A stretch of 64,000 bases of DNA from Cherax quadricarinatus (lineage: Eukaryota; Arthropoda; Malacostraca; Decapoda; Parastacidae): NCBI RefSeq assembly GCF_038502225.1, contig NC_091298.1, positions 36,081,844 to 36,145,843 of the forward strand, written 5' to 3'. The notes below the pieces were generated by a model, which was not told the origin of the DNA, searched no databases, and saw only the letters and a program-made list of their open reading frames with translations. Both the position numbers and the translations under genes were made by a program. The first letter of the stretch is position 1. Each line of letters starts with the position of its first letter. Below, piece by piece: positions 32,014-42,100 of this stretch.

Positions 32014-32935
32014 CCTGTCTGTATCCTACTACACTGTATGCCACGGAAGAAAACTGATTTCCACTTTACCTTTCTCTTGCTGGTGCCAGTGATATGCAAG
32101 ATGTATTTATACGAACCAAGTTTGCAGTATGTGGGTGGTGGTGTAGGGTGGGTGTAGGGTGGGTGGTGGGTGTAGGGTGGGTGGTGGTGCAGGGTGGGTG
32201 GTGGTGCAGGGTGGGTGGTGGTGCAGGGTGGGTGGTGGGTGTAGGGTGGGTGGTGGGTGCAGGGTGGGTGGTGGTGTAGGGTGGGTGCAGGGTGGGTTTG
32301 AGCCAGACTTGCCCACACTCCACACTTCACTTAGGCCTACGCTAACTTCCCCCTACACTTCTAAGGAAAAGATTATTCCCTGTTTAGTAGAGGTAACGGT
32401 CGTATGCTCAATTTATGTATGCTGTGATTCCCTGCACCTCAATGCTACCATCACTCGTTTCATATCTTATGACTATAGTAGTTACTTATCCGTTATTAAC
32501 ACTTCACTGGACCTCTGGCAATAGTTCGCTAGTGCCAGTCGCTTGTAAGATATTGTAAGATACTCTTATCTACAATTTAGTTCACTATGCCACTGCACAT
32601 ATATATCCTTGTCACTCACTATATTACTTATAGATAGATAGATCGATATTCGTTTATTTCCACTTGTGTCGACACCCGGCAATAATTCACTAGTGCTGGT
32701 CAGGTCTATTTCCCACGGTAACCGTTTCTCCACCGGCACTCTCTATGTGACACTATAATCCATATTTTCCTATTTAGCGTTCACTGATATTCCTTTTTTG
32801 TTTGTTCAAAGGAGTATATGCACTTTATGGTTGCACACGCTTATTTTCCGCATTCTGTTCCCTCCACTGCCATCAAGACACGCAGTTTTTTGACGGAGCA
32901 CAAACGCGCGCGACTGTCCCCTTCACGGTCACAAG
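32014..32935 (-). other. LINE 5' region with internal repeats
   Basis: No protein frame of note. It holds a G-rich minisatellite (32131-32300) and two similar stretches, around 32518 (caatagttcgctagtgccag) and 32680 (caataattcactagtgctgg), suggesting duplicated promoter-type units of the LINE. Its right edge with the gypsy 5' region is uncertain by tens of bases. Confidence 0.55.
32131..32300 (+). repeat. G-rich minisatellite with quadruplex-forming pattern
   Basis: Tandem units built from gggtgggtggtggtgcag and gggtgggtggtgggtgtag. The plus strand has many GGG runs separated by 1-4 bases; the minus strand, which is the LINE sense strand, is C-rich. Frames through it on both strands are artefacts. 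Confidence 0.9.
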
Positions 32936-33404
32936 GTAGGTGGCATACCCCAATGTATAAGTTATTAGCTATGCACAGTACGATTGCAGAATACCCCAAC
33001 GTAACACGTTATTTGCAAAACACGCTTAGCTATGCACAATACGATTGCAGAATATCCCAACGTAACACATTATTTGCAGAATACGCTCAGCTATGCACAG
33101 TACGATTGCAGAATACGCATACGCTTACAAGGTGGATTCACAATAGCAAAGCTGATTGCAAAATCTTCACACAAGATTGACCGTAGTGAAGCGAGCACAC
33201 CGAACAAGCTAGTAGCGAGCTGTTGAACAATCATAGAATAGCAAGGCTGACCACAGGAAGGCAATTCACACGGAAAGTTTGTAAAGCGTTGGCAAAGCTA
33301 ATGCAATGCCAGACAACAAGCTACACAATGTTCCTGCATCCAGCATCACCCTAGGCTCAAGCCGTGCTCTAAGTCCAGCTTCAGCTCTCGGACAGGCTAC
33401 CCAT
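32936..33404 (-). other. 5' untranslated region of the older gypsy-type element
   Basis: Matches 14506-14807 of the intact copy, including the sub-repeat with tatgcacaatacgattgcag, here in three copies (about 62-bp spacing, 32970-33115) instead of two. No coding potential. Confidence 0.8.
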
Positions 33405-33837
33405 ATTACAACCCAGGAGTCCCAAAGGCCTGTTATCCTGGGTGTAAAGGGAGCAAAATAAACACAGCAGAAAAATTTTTGACTTGTATTATCCTTCACC
33501 AATTTAGAACAGAAGTATGTACACTATATACACTTTGTACAACAATAGGTATTAGTGCACTCCACGGTAAGCAAGGCAGAATAGAAGCCACTAGAGAGCA
33601 GACCGTGCTTCAACCAGCTCTAGAATCGGAATGACAATGGCAGACAGGTGAGTGGTACCCACATCACCCATGCGATTGCCAAAACCATCTCCTCATTGGC
33701 TGGAACCTGGGTACTGGTTGAACGACGGGGCCCCATCATCAACCCTCAGTCCCTGGTTCGCTGGTTGGGGGAGATAGCCTGTAAATGAGGGTGTGTACAT
33801 ACGCCGAATAAAGGTTACGTACTCTTTGCATGCCATA
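33405..33837 (-). repeat. 5' LTR of older gypsy-type element
   Basis: Pairs with 21110-21532, but with insertions and substitutions in the region 33520-33550. It ends gcatgccata, one base different from the usual end, directly before ccctc. Confidence 0.88.
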
Positions 33838-34512
33838 CCCTCCATCATCATTCACTTCCTCCATACACCGTCCATCATCATTTACTTCCTCCATACACCG
33901 TCCATCATCATTCACTTCCTCCATACACTGTCCATCATCATTCACTTCCTCCATACACCGTCCATCATCATTCACTTCCTCCATACACCGTCCATCATCA
34001 TTCACTTCCTCCATACACCGTCCATCATCATTCACTTCCTCCATACACCGTCCATCATCATTCACTTCCTCCATACACCCTCCATCATCATTCACTTCCT
34101 CCATACACCTCCATCATCATTCACTTCCTCCATACACCGTCCATCATCATTCACTTCCTCCATACACCGTCCATCATCATTCACTTCCTCCATACACCGT
34201 TCATCATCATTCACTTCCTCCATACACCCTCCTTCATCATTCACTTCCTCCATACACCTCCATCATCATTCACTTCCTCCATACACCCTCCATCATCATT
34301 CACTTCCTCCATACACCGTCCATCATCATTCACTTCCTCCATACACCCTCCATCATCATTCACTTCCTCCATACACCGTCCATCATCATTCACTTCCTCC
34401 ATACACCCTCCATCATCATTCACTTCCTCCATACACCTCCATCATCATTCACTTCCTCCATACACCCTCCATCATCATTCACTTCCTCCATACACCTCCA
34501 TACACCCTCCTT
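33838..34512. repeat. 30-bp minisatellite array, segment 4 (homogenised)
   Basis: About 22 units much more alike than in the other segments. Nearly every unit reads catcatcattcacttcc followed by ccatacacc, mainly alternating gtc/ctc, with a few 29-bp units. This suggests recent local amplification. The array ends at about 34512. Confidence 0.95.
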
Positions 34513-36280
34513 CCAAAATGACATCCAACTTTTCATTGCCTAACATTTTAATATATCTTCACCACACTCTAAAGTTCATTTTAATTTTCCTTGTTAAACA
34601 GTCCCTTCCAAATTCGTCCACCAACTTTAGCAACTTCTCTTCAGAAACTCCGTAAAGCACTGTATCATCCGCAAAAAGTAAGTGTGGCAGCTCCCACTCT
34701 GCACTAGATTATTTTCCTCTCAATTCAAAGCTTCTTCTAAACACCCGTACATTCACTTCTTTCACAAACCAATCTCTGAATATCTTAAACAACCATTGTA
34801 ATATCACGCATCCTTTTACTGGAAAATTTCCCTATGTTCTACATACCCTGACCTGAGCCTCATTATCCTCATAAAAACTCTTAACTTTTTCAAGTAACCT
34901 ATCATCTATTTCATAAACTTGCAACATGTGCCACATTGCTTTCCTTTCCACGAAAACTTGCTGACAAATATCAAAATGTTTTCATATGTGGTTCAATAAA
35001 ACACTTGGTCTGCACATCTACCATTCCTAAACCTCCTTGTTCAGCTGCGATCCTTCTCTCCGTCTTACTTTTAATTCTTTCAGTAACATTTTTACCATTC
35101 TACCATTTTTACCTGGTCCTCAATTGGTTTATTCATCTATAATTCCTAAACTCCCTTATCCCCTTTTTCTTAGTATAAAGGAACTATGCACGTTCTCTGC
35201 CAAATTCATTTGTAAGTTCCCCTTTCATAAATTTCTCGAACAAATACACCAAATACTGAAAAAAAAATTAACATCTGGTTTTGGAATTTCTCTTGATCCC
35301 ACTAATTCCAACTGCTTTTATCCCTTCAATCTACGCACTGCTTCATTCTCTTCCCCCCACACCCACATCTGGCTCTTTCTTACTCATAAGCCATGATATT
35401 CCTCTCTGTTCAATTCACGAAATTGCTCCCTCCGTCTCTTCATCAACATTTAAAAGCTCCTCAAAATATTTCCTACTTCTCAATACTTTCAACTCCCTAT
35501 CTAACAACTTCCGTCTTTGGTTTTTAATTCGTAAATCCACGCTCTCTCCCGGATTTCCAATTTACTAATATTCCATAATTTTGTTATTTGAAGCATTATA
35601 GTAGTACCCCGAGTGTCGAACCCCTCCAACTCGAACAATTATGTAAGTTTATTGTAAGTGCTTTTGTATATGCATTTTTGGGGGCCTAAAACGGACTAAC
35701 CTAATTTACATTATTTCTTATGGGAACAAATTCGTCCAGTATTGGCACTTGAACAGCCTTCTGGAACAAATTAAGTTCGAAACTCGGGGTACCACTGTAT
35801 TTTTTACAAAACTTCGCCCACTATCATATTTGCTCTTCTTTTACACTCCATCACCACTCTCTTAACTTCTCTTTTACTCTCAATATACTACATCCTCTCT
35901 ATATCACTTTTTTGTAAAAATGTATCATATGCTAGCTGTTTCTTCATTACCACTCTCTTGATCTCTTTATTACACCAATCGTTCTTCTTTCCACTTGCAT
36001 CCACCGTCCTATATCCAAAATCTGCACACGCTTGAACTGCCTTGTTAAACCTACCCTATACATATACTTCATCCTCCCCATCTCTCTCCCAAGAGTTAGT
36101 TATATCATACCTCTTTTAATTTTATGAACTTTCACTTCTCTCTTGCTCGTTAGTGACATTTTCCTTGTATCCCATTTTGCTCTTACTCTCACTGTAGCTC
36201 CAACCAAATAATGTTCTGACTTATCTGTTGCCCTTCTAAAAACATATGTATCCAGAATCTACACACCTCAACTCAAATAC
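34513..36280 (-). pseudogene. Decayed RTE-type LINE (endonuclease end and RT)
   Basis: On the minus strand, broken frames resemble the plus-strand element at 54478-57490. The RT box FADDT is encoded at about 34660-34677. A stretch near 34850-34890 matches the region encoding SFYEDSETQVRV. Near 36185-36250 the end of the endonuclease (ATDISDHYLVV-like) can be read. Many frameshifts and stops are present, and it is split by the MITE at 35599-35797. No plus-strand frame in the region is credible. Confidence 0.7.
35599..35797. mobile_element. MITE with about 25-bp terminal inverted repeats and TA duplication
   Basis: The left end tagtagtaccccgagt and the right end, read in reverse complement as cagtggtaccccgagt, form inverted repeats. 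TA flanks both sides (35597-35598 and 35798-35799). The size of about 199 bp and the TA target suggest a Tc1/mariner- or pogo-mobilised MITE. It carries no coding sequence. Confidence 0.8.
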
Positions 36281-36589
36281 GGCCAGAGCCGCGGTAAGAT
36301 GAGGAGGAAGAAGGATGGGGAAGTATGGAAATACTGGAAAAGGATGGGAGGGTGGAGGAGAGGAGGGTAAGAAAGGTAAGCGGCCCAACCACTTCGGCGC
36401 AAGTGGTACCGAAGTACTGCAGGTGTCGATCGCGATGTGAGAGGATGACCGAAATCAGCGGTGAGCATCTGCCTAGGCGAGTGATGTCATACAACAGGAA
36501 GCAGGCAGAAGATGGCAGGAAGTGCAAAAAAGTCAGCTGTAGTACGGCCGATGGGATATTCAGCTACATAGTGAATAGTCGCAAGATAG
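36281..36589. other. Unassigned stretch
   Basis: Purine-rich on the plus strand in its first part (about 36290-36390). No motif or family recognised; the short frames on both strands show no domain. Confidence 0.4.
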
Positions 36590-38445
36590 TTATGCAACTG
36601 AACCATTGGAGACATTCTTGAACTTCGTTCTTGTGAGATGGCACACTCTGAATGGGATGTTTGGATTTTGCTCTGGATTGTGGAGGTTGTAGAGTATTTC
36701 GTCTAGCTCAATGAGTGGCTCTTCCTCAAAGGTGAACTTGACAGTCCCCTCCTGGAGCCGTTGGATGAGTTCCTGGACAAACATTGCGTTATTGTATGGT
36801 TTCATGGTGTAGAACGAGACACCAGGCGTGTTGAGGAAGATTGGCTTGGTCGCAGAGGCAGGTGAGGTCGGTGATTGGTTGGTGGTGGAAGGTGGAGGTG
36901 GTCTTTCATTGGTGGAGGCTCGACGGGCAGTGAGGCCTCAGATTGGTTCGTGGTAGTGGTGGTAGCTGGAGGCGGAGGTGGTCTCTCATTGGTGGATTCC
37001 GAAGTAGAGCAGGTGGCGTCTGCAGATATGTCTTGCAAGTCATCTGGTGCCTCGAAACTGACGATTTTCAGAATTATTTTCAAGATATCAGCTGAAGGAG
37101 GACTAGCTGGGAAGTTGAATGATGGCATATTGTTGAGGGCAAGAATTTCATTTATAGATGTTTTGAAAGAACCCGGGTGTGCTGCATTTTGCATGTGTGC
37201 GTACATCATGCAGTAATAAAATTTTGTTGAGATATCGTCTGGAAGAGGAGAGGCGGTGGGCGGTGGAGGCTGCTGAGTGGCTTGTACAATCTTGGTGGTA
37301 GTAGACTGAAGCTTGGCTATTGCAGCATAAGTAGGAGAGTTTCTTGTTGTCTTCTTAAGGTCTTCATTTAGCTTCTTTGAAAGGATCTCCTTATGAACAG
37401 GACATTTGGCTGCCAGAGTATGATGGTCAAACCATACCACGGGTGGGGATAGAACCCGCGATCAGAAAGTCTCAAAACTCCAGACCGTTGCGTTAGCCAC
37501 TGGGCCAGCTAGCCACAATAGGATTCATCCAACTAGGTATATTTCTACATCATATAACTGTGACCACAAACGAAAATTTTTATAGACGAATCTCCAGCTA
37601 GCGTGGCCGTGACGAACTGTAGCTCAAGTACCCTCAAAGCCGTCAACATAACTCACGAAATCGTAATGACACGATTGCAAACAAACCATACCATAGGTGG
37701 GGATAGAACCCACGATCAGAGAGTCTCAAAACTCCAGATCGTCGCGTTAGCCACTCTTACAGTTGATCACTTTTACAACTGATGCAAGTGGGAGCAGCAT
37801 TAGAGGTGCAGGAACGAAAGTCGTGACCGTCAGACCCACAGGTGAAACAGATCTTCCAGTTCTTCACATGACAGTCAGTAGTTGAATGATGGTAGGAGTA
37901 GCATGTCCAGCAAAGTGTTATATGGCTGAAGCTTTCTAGCTCAATTTGTCGAAGGTTGATGAAGTAGTAGGAGATGGCCAGGCCATCAGACAGTGCTCTG
38001 GCTGCTATGTGGACGTCAAGGAACATGATTTTGAGCATCGAGGAAGCGTTGGGGCTCTTCAAAACAGAGTCAGTCTTGGCCCAGGCGTCTAGGTCTTCAA
38101 GTAATGACTTGATGTCCTCGGTAGACATGGTTGTAATGAGCCTATCAAGGCGTTTCATGAACACAGACCGTTTAGCTAACATGTAAGGTGAGGTGGAGAT
38201 GTTAAAGCCACGGTCGTCTATGGTTTCCTTGCAGGAGGTGTGAGTACCTTGTCAGCTTCCTCATCATCAATAAAGATGACAATGAAAGCTTCTTTCAGAG
38301 AAGTAATTCTCGAGAACTTGACTAGCAGACAGGTGTTGAGAGAGGACGCCAGAGCTAGCCTCGTGGCGTCGTTGATGACAACAGTCTTGGGTTTATTCCT
38401 CATACGACGAGATATCGTGGAGGTGGTAGAGGTTCCTCTCCCCAA
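36590..38445 (-). pseudogene. Retrotransposon Gag/ORF1-like protein, frameshifted and split by a SINE
   Basis: Minus-strand pieces at 38218-38445, 37757-38182, 36802-37440 and 36590-36805 read as one former protein. The first resembles a small nucleic-acid-binding fold (LVKFSRITSLKEAFIVIFID) and ends in a frameshift near 38220. The second has two CCHC knuckles (CWTCYSYHHSTTDC, CFTCGSDGHDFRSC) and the start of a third, CISCKSD. The remainder of the third knuckle, HHTLAAKC, begins the third piece, so the SINE between them interrupts a finger. The rest is Pro/Thr-rich. The last two pieces overlap by ATGA and differ in frame. Three knuckles and length fit the ORF1 of jockey-like LINEs. No adjoining RT of this family is seen. 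Confidence 0.7.
37428..37760 (-). mobile_element. tRNA-derived SINE, with a second truncated tRNA-like unit
   Basis: Reverse complement shows a tRNA-like head at 37440-37512 with A box tggcccagtgg and B box gggttctatcc. The linking body contains caatcgtgtcattacgattt. A second, 5'-truncated tRNA-like unit lies at 37690-37755. It is inserted in a knuckle codon region of the gag-like pseudogene, with a short likely target duplication (tgatca / tgacca). A partial third copy is at 42866-42950. It is not a functional tRNA gene: the head has mismatches and the 3' sequence continues into the SINE body. Confidence 0.75.
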
Positions 38446-38760
38446 CGGAGATCATAGGGAGACTGACAAGAGCAGGAGCGTCTGTGACCGTTCAGGACGA
38501 AGACTACAGAGTGAATCCTGTGTATCTGTTTCTGTCAACTAATTCATAGTCTAACAAAATGTTATCATGACACCCTATATCATTTCTTATGAATTTATTT
38601 ATCCTCTTTTTTTTTAAAATCCACATTACCTACTACCATACCTCTTTCTATAGAAAGTTCAATTAAAGGCCACCATTATCATTTACCCTTGGCACCCAAA
38701 ACTTGCCTTTTACCTCATCTTCAACTTTCTTCCATAACAGTCACTCTCGCACTAAACACT
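38446..38760. other. Unassigned stretch
   Basis: About 300 bp between the gag-like pseudogene and the LINE fragment. The first about 90 bp may still be the 5' part of the former gag region. T-rich from 38580. No feature recognised. Confidence 0.4.
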
Positions 38761-39668
38761 CGCAAAGTTCTAAATGTTGGACAGTTAAATAACCATGCCA
38801 CATATAAACTAAATAATGTAGATCTTAATACTACCGATTGCGAAAAGGATTTAGGAGTTCTGGTTAGCAGTAATCTAAAACCAAGACAACAGTACATTAG
38901 TGTTCGCAATAAAGCTAACAGAATTCTTGGCTTCATATCTAGAAGTATAAATAATAGAAGTCCTCAGGTTGTTCTTCAACTCTATATATCCTTAGTTAGG
39001 CCTCATTTAGACTATGCTGCTCAGTTTTGGTCACCGTATTACAGAATGGATATAAATGCTCTGGAAAACGTACAAAGGAGGATGACAAAGATGATCCCAT
39101 GTATCAGAAATCTTCCTTATGAGGATAGACTGAGGGCCCTGAATCTGCACTCTCTCGAAAGGCGTAGAATTAGGGGAGATATGATCGAGGTGTATAAATG
39201 GAAAACAGGAATAAATAAAGGAGACGTAAACAATGTGCTGAAAATTTCCAGCCAAGACAGGACTCGCAGCAATGATTTCAAGTTGGAAAAATTCAGATTC
39301 AGGAAGGATATAGGAAAGCACTGGTTTGGTAATAGAGTTGTGGATGAGTGGAACAAGCTCCCGAGTACAGTTATTGAGGCTAAAACGTTGTGTAGTTTTA
39401 AAAATAGGTTAGATAAATACATGAGTGGGTATGGGTGGGTTTGAGTTGGACCTGACTAGCTTTGCTGCTGGGTGTTGGACCTGACTAGCTTTGCTGCTGG
39501 GTCTGGTACAGTGCTCCATCCTTGAGTGGGGATGACCAGACTGGGTGGATCATTGGGATAATCCGGGGGGTGGGTCATAGGTCAAATCCGGGGGGTGACA
39601 TGGACCTGTTCCGCGTGGGTCAGTAGGCCTGTTGCAGTGTTCTTTCTTTCTTATGTTCTTATGTTCTA
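38761..39668 (+). pseudogene. 5'-truncated LINE, RT C-terminal region and 3' tail
   Basis: The frame to 39444 aligns with the last third of the LINE protein at 39966-41864: TTDCEKDLGVLVSSNLKPRQ, FISRSINNRSP, VRPHLDYAAQFWSPYY, LHSLERRR and the ending LDKYMSGYGWV. The matching part starts near 38761; the upstream 70 bp of open frame do not belong. The 3' end is the tandem cttatgttcttatgttct at about 39650-39668. No RT active site is included, so it is a dead copy. It points toward the next copy in opposite orientation. Confidence 0.85.
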
Positions 39669-39808
39669 ACATTCCCAAAATCTCTCACTCTTTTCTCTGC
39701 ACTCTTCTCTTCCCCTAGTGCATAAACACTCAACCCATTTTTTGCGTCTCACTCTTATTTTAATCCACGTGTACCTTAACTTCATAATTTTATTTTCCCT
39801 CTTTTCCT

Positions 39809-42100
39809 TCATAAGAACATAAGAACATAAGAAAGGAGGAACACTGCAGGAGGCCTGCTGGCCCATACTAGGCAGGTCCTTTACAATTCATCCCACTAAC
39901 AAAACATTTGCCCTACCCAATTTTCAATGCCACCCAAGAAATAAGCTCTGATGTGAAAGTCCCACTCAAATCCAACCCATCCCACTCATGTACTTATCCA
40001 ACCTAGATTTGAAACTACCCAAAGTCCCAGCCTCAATAACCCAACTAGGTAGACTGTTCCACTCATCAACTACCCTATTTCCAAACCAATACTTTCCGAT
40101 GTCCTTTCTAAATCTAAACTTATCTAATTTAAATCCATTACTGCGCGTTCTCTCTTGGAGAGACATCCTCAAGACCTTATTAATATCCCCTTTATTAATA
40201 CCTATCTTCCACTTATACACTTCGATCAGGTCTCCTCTCATTCTTCGTCTAACAAGTGAATGTAACTTAAGAGTCTTCAATCTTTCTTCATAAGGAAGAT
40301 TTCTGATGCTATGTATTAATTTAGTCATCCTACGCTGAATGTTTTCTAACGAATTTATGTCCATTTTGTAATACGGAGACCAGAACTGAGCTGCATAATC
40401 AAGGTGAGGCCTTACTAATGATGTATAAAGCTGCAGTATGACCTCTGGACTTCTGTTGCTTACACTTCTTGATATAAATCCCAGTAATCTATTTGCCTTA
40501 TTACGTACGCATAGGCATTGCTGTCTTGGTTTAAGGTTGCTGCTCACCATAACCCCCAAGTCCTTTTCGTAATCTGTATGGCTAAGTTCTACATCATTTA
40601 ATTTATAAGTACTAGGGTTATGGGCACTCCCAAGCTTCAGAACCTTGCATTTATCTACATTGAACTGCATCTGCCACTTTTCTGACCAAGAATAGAGTTT
40701 GTTTAAATCCTCCTGAAGTTCCCTAACATCTACGTTTGAATCAATTATCCTACCTATCTTTGTGTCATCGGCGAATTTGCTCATATCACTAGTAATTCCC
40801 TCATCAAGATCATTGATATATATTATAAATAACAACGGGCCCAAGACTGATCCCTGTGGAACGCCACTTGTTACAGATCCCCACTCGGATTTAACCCCAT
40901 TTATGGACACTCTCTGCTTCCTGTCAGTGAGCCATGACTCGATCCACGAGAGCACTTTTCCCCCAATGCCATGAGCTGCCACTTTCTTTAACAGTCTATG
41001 GTGCGGAACTCTATCAAAAGCCTTACTAAAATCTAAGTAAATAATATCAAATTCTTTATTGTGGTCAACAGCCTCAAAAGCTTTACTGAAGAAAGTTAAT
41101 AAATTAGTTAGACAAGACCGGCCTCTTGTGAATCCATGCTGAGTATCATTAATCAAGCTATGCTTATCGAGATGGCTTCTTATAATCTCAGCTATAATTG
41201 ACTCTAGTAATTTGCCTACAATTGAGGTCAGGCTTATTGGGCGGTAATTTGACGGTAACGACTTGTCCCCTGTTTTAAAAATAGGAATTACATTAGCCAT
41301 CTTCCACATATCAGACACTACACCTGTTTGAAGAGATAAATTAAAAATATTAGTTAATGGTTCACAGAGTTCCATTTTGCATTCCTTAAGAACCCTTGAA
41401 AAAACCTCATCAGGACCCGGCGACTTATTTTGCTTCAGTCTGTCTATCTGCCTCACAACCATCTCACTAGTGACTGTGATGTTACATAATTTATCTTCTT
41501 CTAGCCCACTGTAAAAATTAATTACTGGAATATTGTTAGTGTCTTCCTGTGTAAAAACTGAGAGAAAATAATTATTTAAAATCAAGCACATTTCATTCTC
41601 ATTGTCAGTAAGGTGCCCATAGTTATTTTTAAGGGGACCTATCTTATCTCTAACTTTTGTTCTATAGACCTGGAAAAAACTTTTTGGGTTAGTTTTAGAA
41701 TCCCTAGCAACTTTAATTTCATAGTCCCTTTTAGCTTTTCTTATCCCCTTTTTAATGTCCCTCTTAATGTCAATATACTGATTCATAAGATGACCCTCAC
41801 CTCTTTTGATACGCCTATAAATTCCTTTCTTATGCCCTAGTAGATATTTGAGCCTATTATTCATCCATTTTGGGTCATTTCTATTTGATCTAATTTCTTT
41901 ATATGGGATAAACGCTCTTTGAGCAGCATGTATAGTGTTCAGAAAACATTCAGCATTACTGTTATTCCTTCATTAGTTCTAATTCTCACAGATACACCTG
42001 ACATATTCCTATGTATTTCTTCCTAATAAAAATTTTGTTTCACTTAGAGTTAGGACATCCAGATACTTTTCATTCATAACATTTGCTATCTACTCTTTTT
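39809..42100 (-). mobile_element. LINE of the same family, endonuclease mostly deleted
   Basis: Minus-strand element whose 3' end is the repeated ataagaacataagaacataag at 39809-39830. It contains a long RT frame. Upstream, near 42045-42100, a short remnant reads KYLDVLTLSETK in a broken frame, the typical start of the endonuclease domain. The rest of the endonuclease has been deleted. The copy is therefore not autonomous, although its RT frame is still open. Confidence 0.85.
39966..41864 (-). CDS. LINE reverse transcriptase, 632 aa (N-terminal endonuclease lost)
   Basis: This is the reverse transcriptase of a CR1/jockey-like LINE. Visible boxes in order are SPGPDEV, NYRPISLTS, HGFTRGRSCL, YLDFSKAFD, SGVPQGSVLGPLLF and the catalytic FADD at about residues 362-365. 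A C-terminal domain (EKDLGVMVSSNLKPRQQ to LDKYMSGMGWI) follows. The frame probably once continued upstream of the first Met; coding-like sequence extends to about 41950 before frame loss. The family's usual N-terminal endonuclease is missing, so retrotransposition by this copy alone is unlikely. It shares the C-terminal domain with 38761-39444. Confidence 0.88.
   Translation of the reverse strand: MNNRLKYLLGHKKGIYRRIKRGEGHLMNQYIDIKRDIKKGIRKAKRDYEIKVARDSKTNPKSFFQVYRTKVRDKIGPLKNNYGHLTDNENEMCLILNNYFLSVFTQEDTNNIPVINFYSGLEEDKLCNITVTSEMVVRQIDRLKQNKSPGPDEVFSRVLKECKMELCEPLTNIFNLSLQTGVVSDMWKMANVIPIFKTGDKSLPSNYRPISLTSIVGKLLESIIAEIIRSHLDKHSLINDTQHGFTRGRSCLTNLLTFFSKAFEAVDHNKEFDIIYLDFSKAFDRVPHHRLLKKVAAHGIGGKVLSWIESWLTDRKQRVSINGVKSEWGSVTSGVPQGSVLGPLLFIIYINDLDEGITSDMSKFADDTKIGRIIDSNVDVRELQEDLNKLYSWSEKWQMQFNVDKCKVLKLGSAHNPSTYKLNDVELSHTDYEKDLGVMVSSNLKPRQQCLCVRNKANRLLGFISRSVSNRSPEVILQLYTSLVRPHLDYAAQFWSPYYKMDINSLENIQRRMTKLIHSIRNLPYEERLKTLKLHSLVRRRMRGDLIEVYKWKIGINKGDINKVLRMSLQERTRSNGFKLDKFRFRKDIGKYWFGNRVVDEWNSLPSWVIEAGTLGSFKSRLDKYMSGMGWI

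Larger units (their letters stand above)
27733..32935 (-). mobile_element. Near-complete CR1/jockey-like non-LTR retrotransposon (LINE)
   Basis: Two overlapping frames (ORF1 30823-32013, ORF2 27773-30925) lie on the minus strand, with a long 5' region (about 32014-32935). The 3' end carries about 2.5 copies of an 11-bp repeat (aggttacctgg on the plus strand) instead of poly(A), as in CR1-like families. Both frames are open, so this copy is young compared with the gypsy copy it sits in. I see no clear target duplication, and about 880 bp of the host gag is missing at the insertion point. The 5' edge is approximate, set where gypsy sequence resumes. Confidence 0.85.
21110..33837 (-). mobile_element. 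Older, defective gypsy-type element of the same family, with nested insertions
   Basis: LTRs at 21110-21532 and 33405-33837 are clearly related to those of the intact element but differ from each other by many substitutions and indels, so this copy is older. Reading on the minus strand, fragments appear in the order Gag knuckle, protease, integrase, reverse transcriptase, RNase H, the same unusual order as the intact copy. Three insertions interrupt it: 23779-25154, 26562-27594 and about 27733-32935. Coding parts carry frameshifts and deletions; about 130 bp of RT is missing near 22820, and sequence after integrase is missing near 23455. It cannot encode a working polyprotein. Confidence 0.9.
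21105..33842. repeat. 5-bp target-site duplication (CCCTC) of the older gypsy-type element
   Basis: ccctc at 21105-21109 precedes the left LTR and ccctc at 33838-33842 follows the right LTR. Five bases is the size expected for Ty3/gypsy integration. The duplication shows that both LTRs belong to one insertion despite 12.7 kb of nested sequence. Confidence 0.7.

Noticed and set aside
1..34512. CRISPR-like array
   Set aside because: No alternation of conserved repeat and unique spacer; all of each unit is repeated, and the context is eukaryotic transposons.
37440..37512. Functional tRNA gene on the minus strand
   Set aside because: tRNA-like head of a SINE; similar degenerate copies nearby and body sequence continues without a 3' tRNA end.
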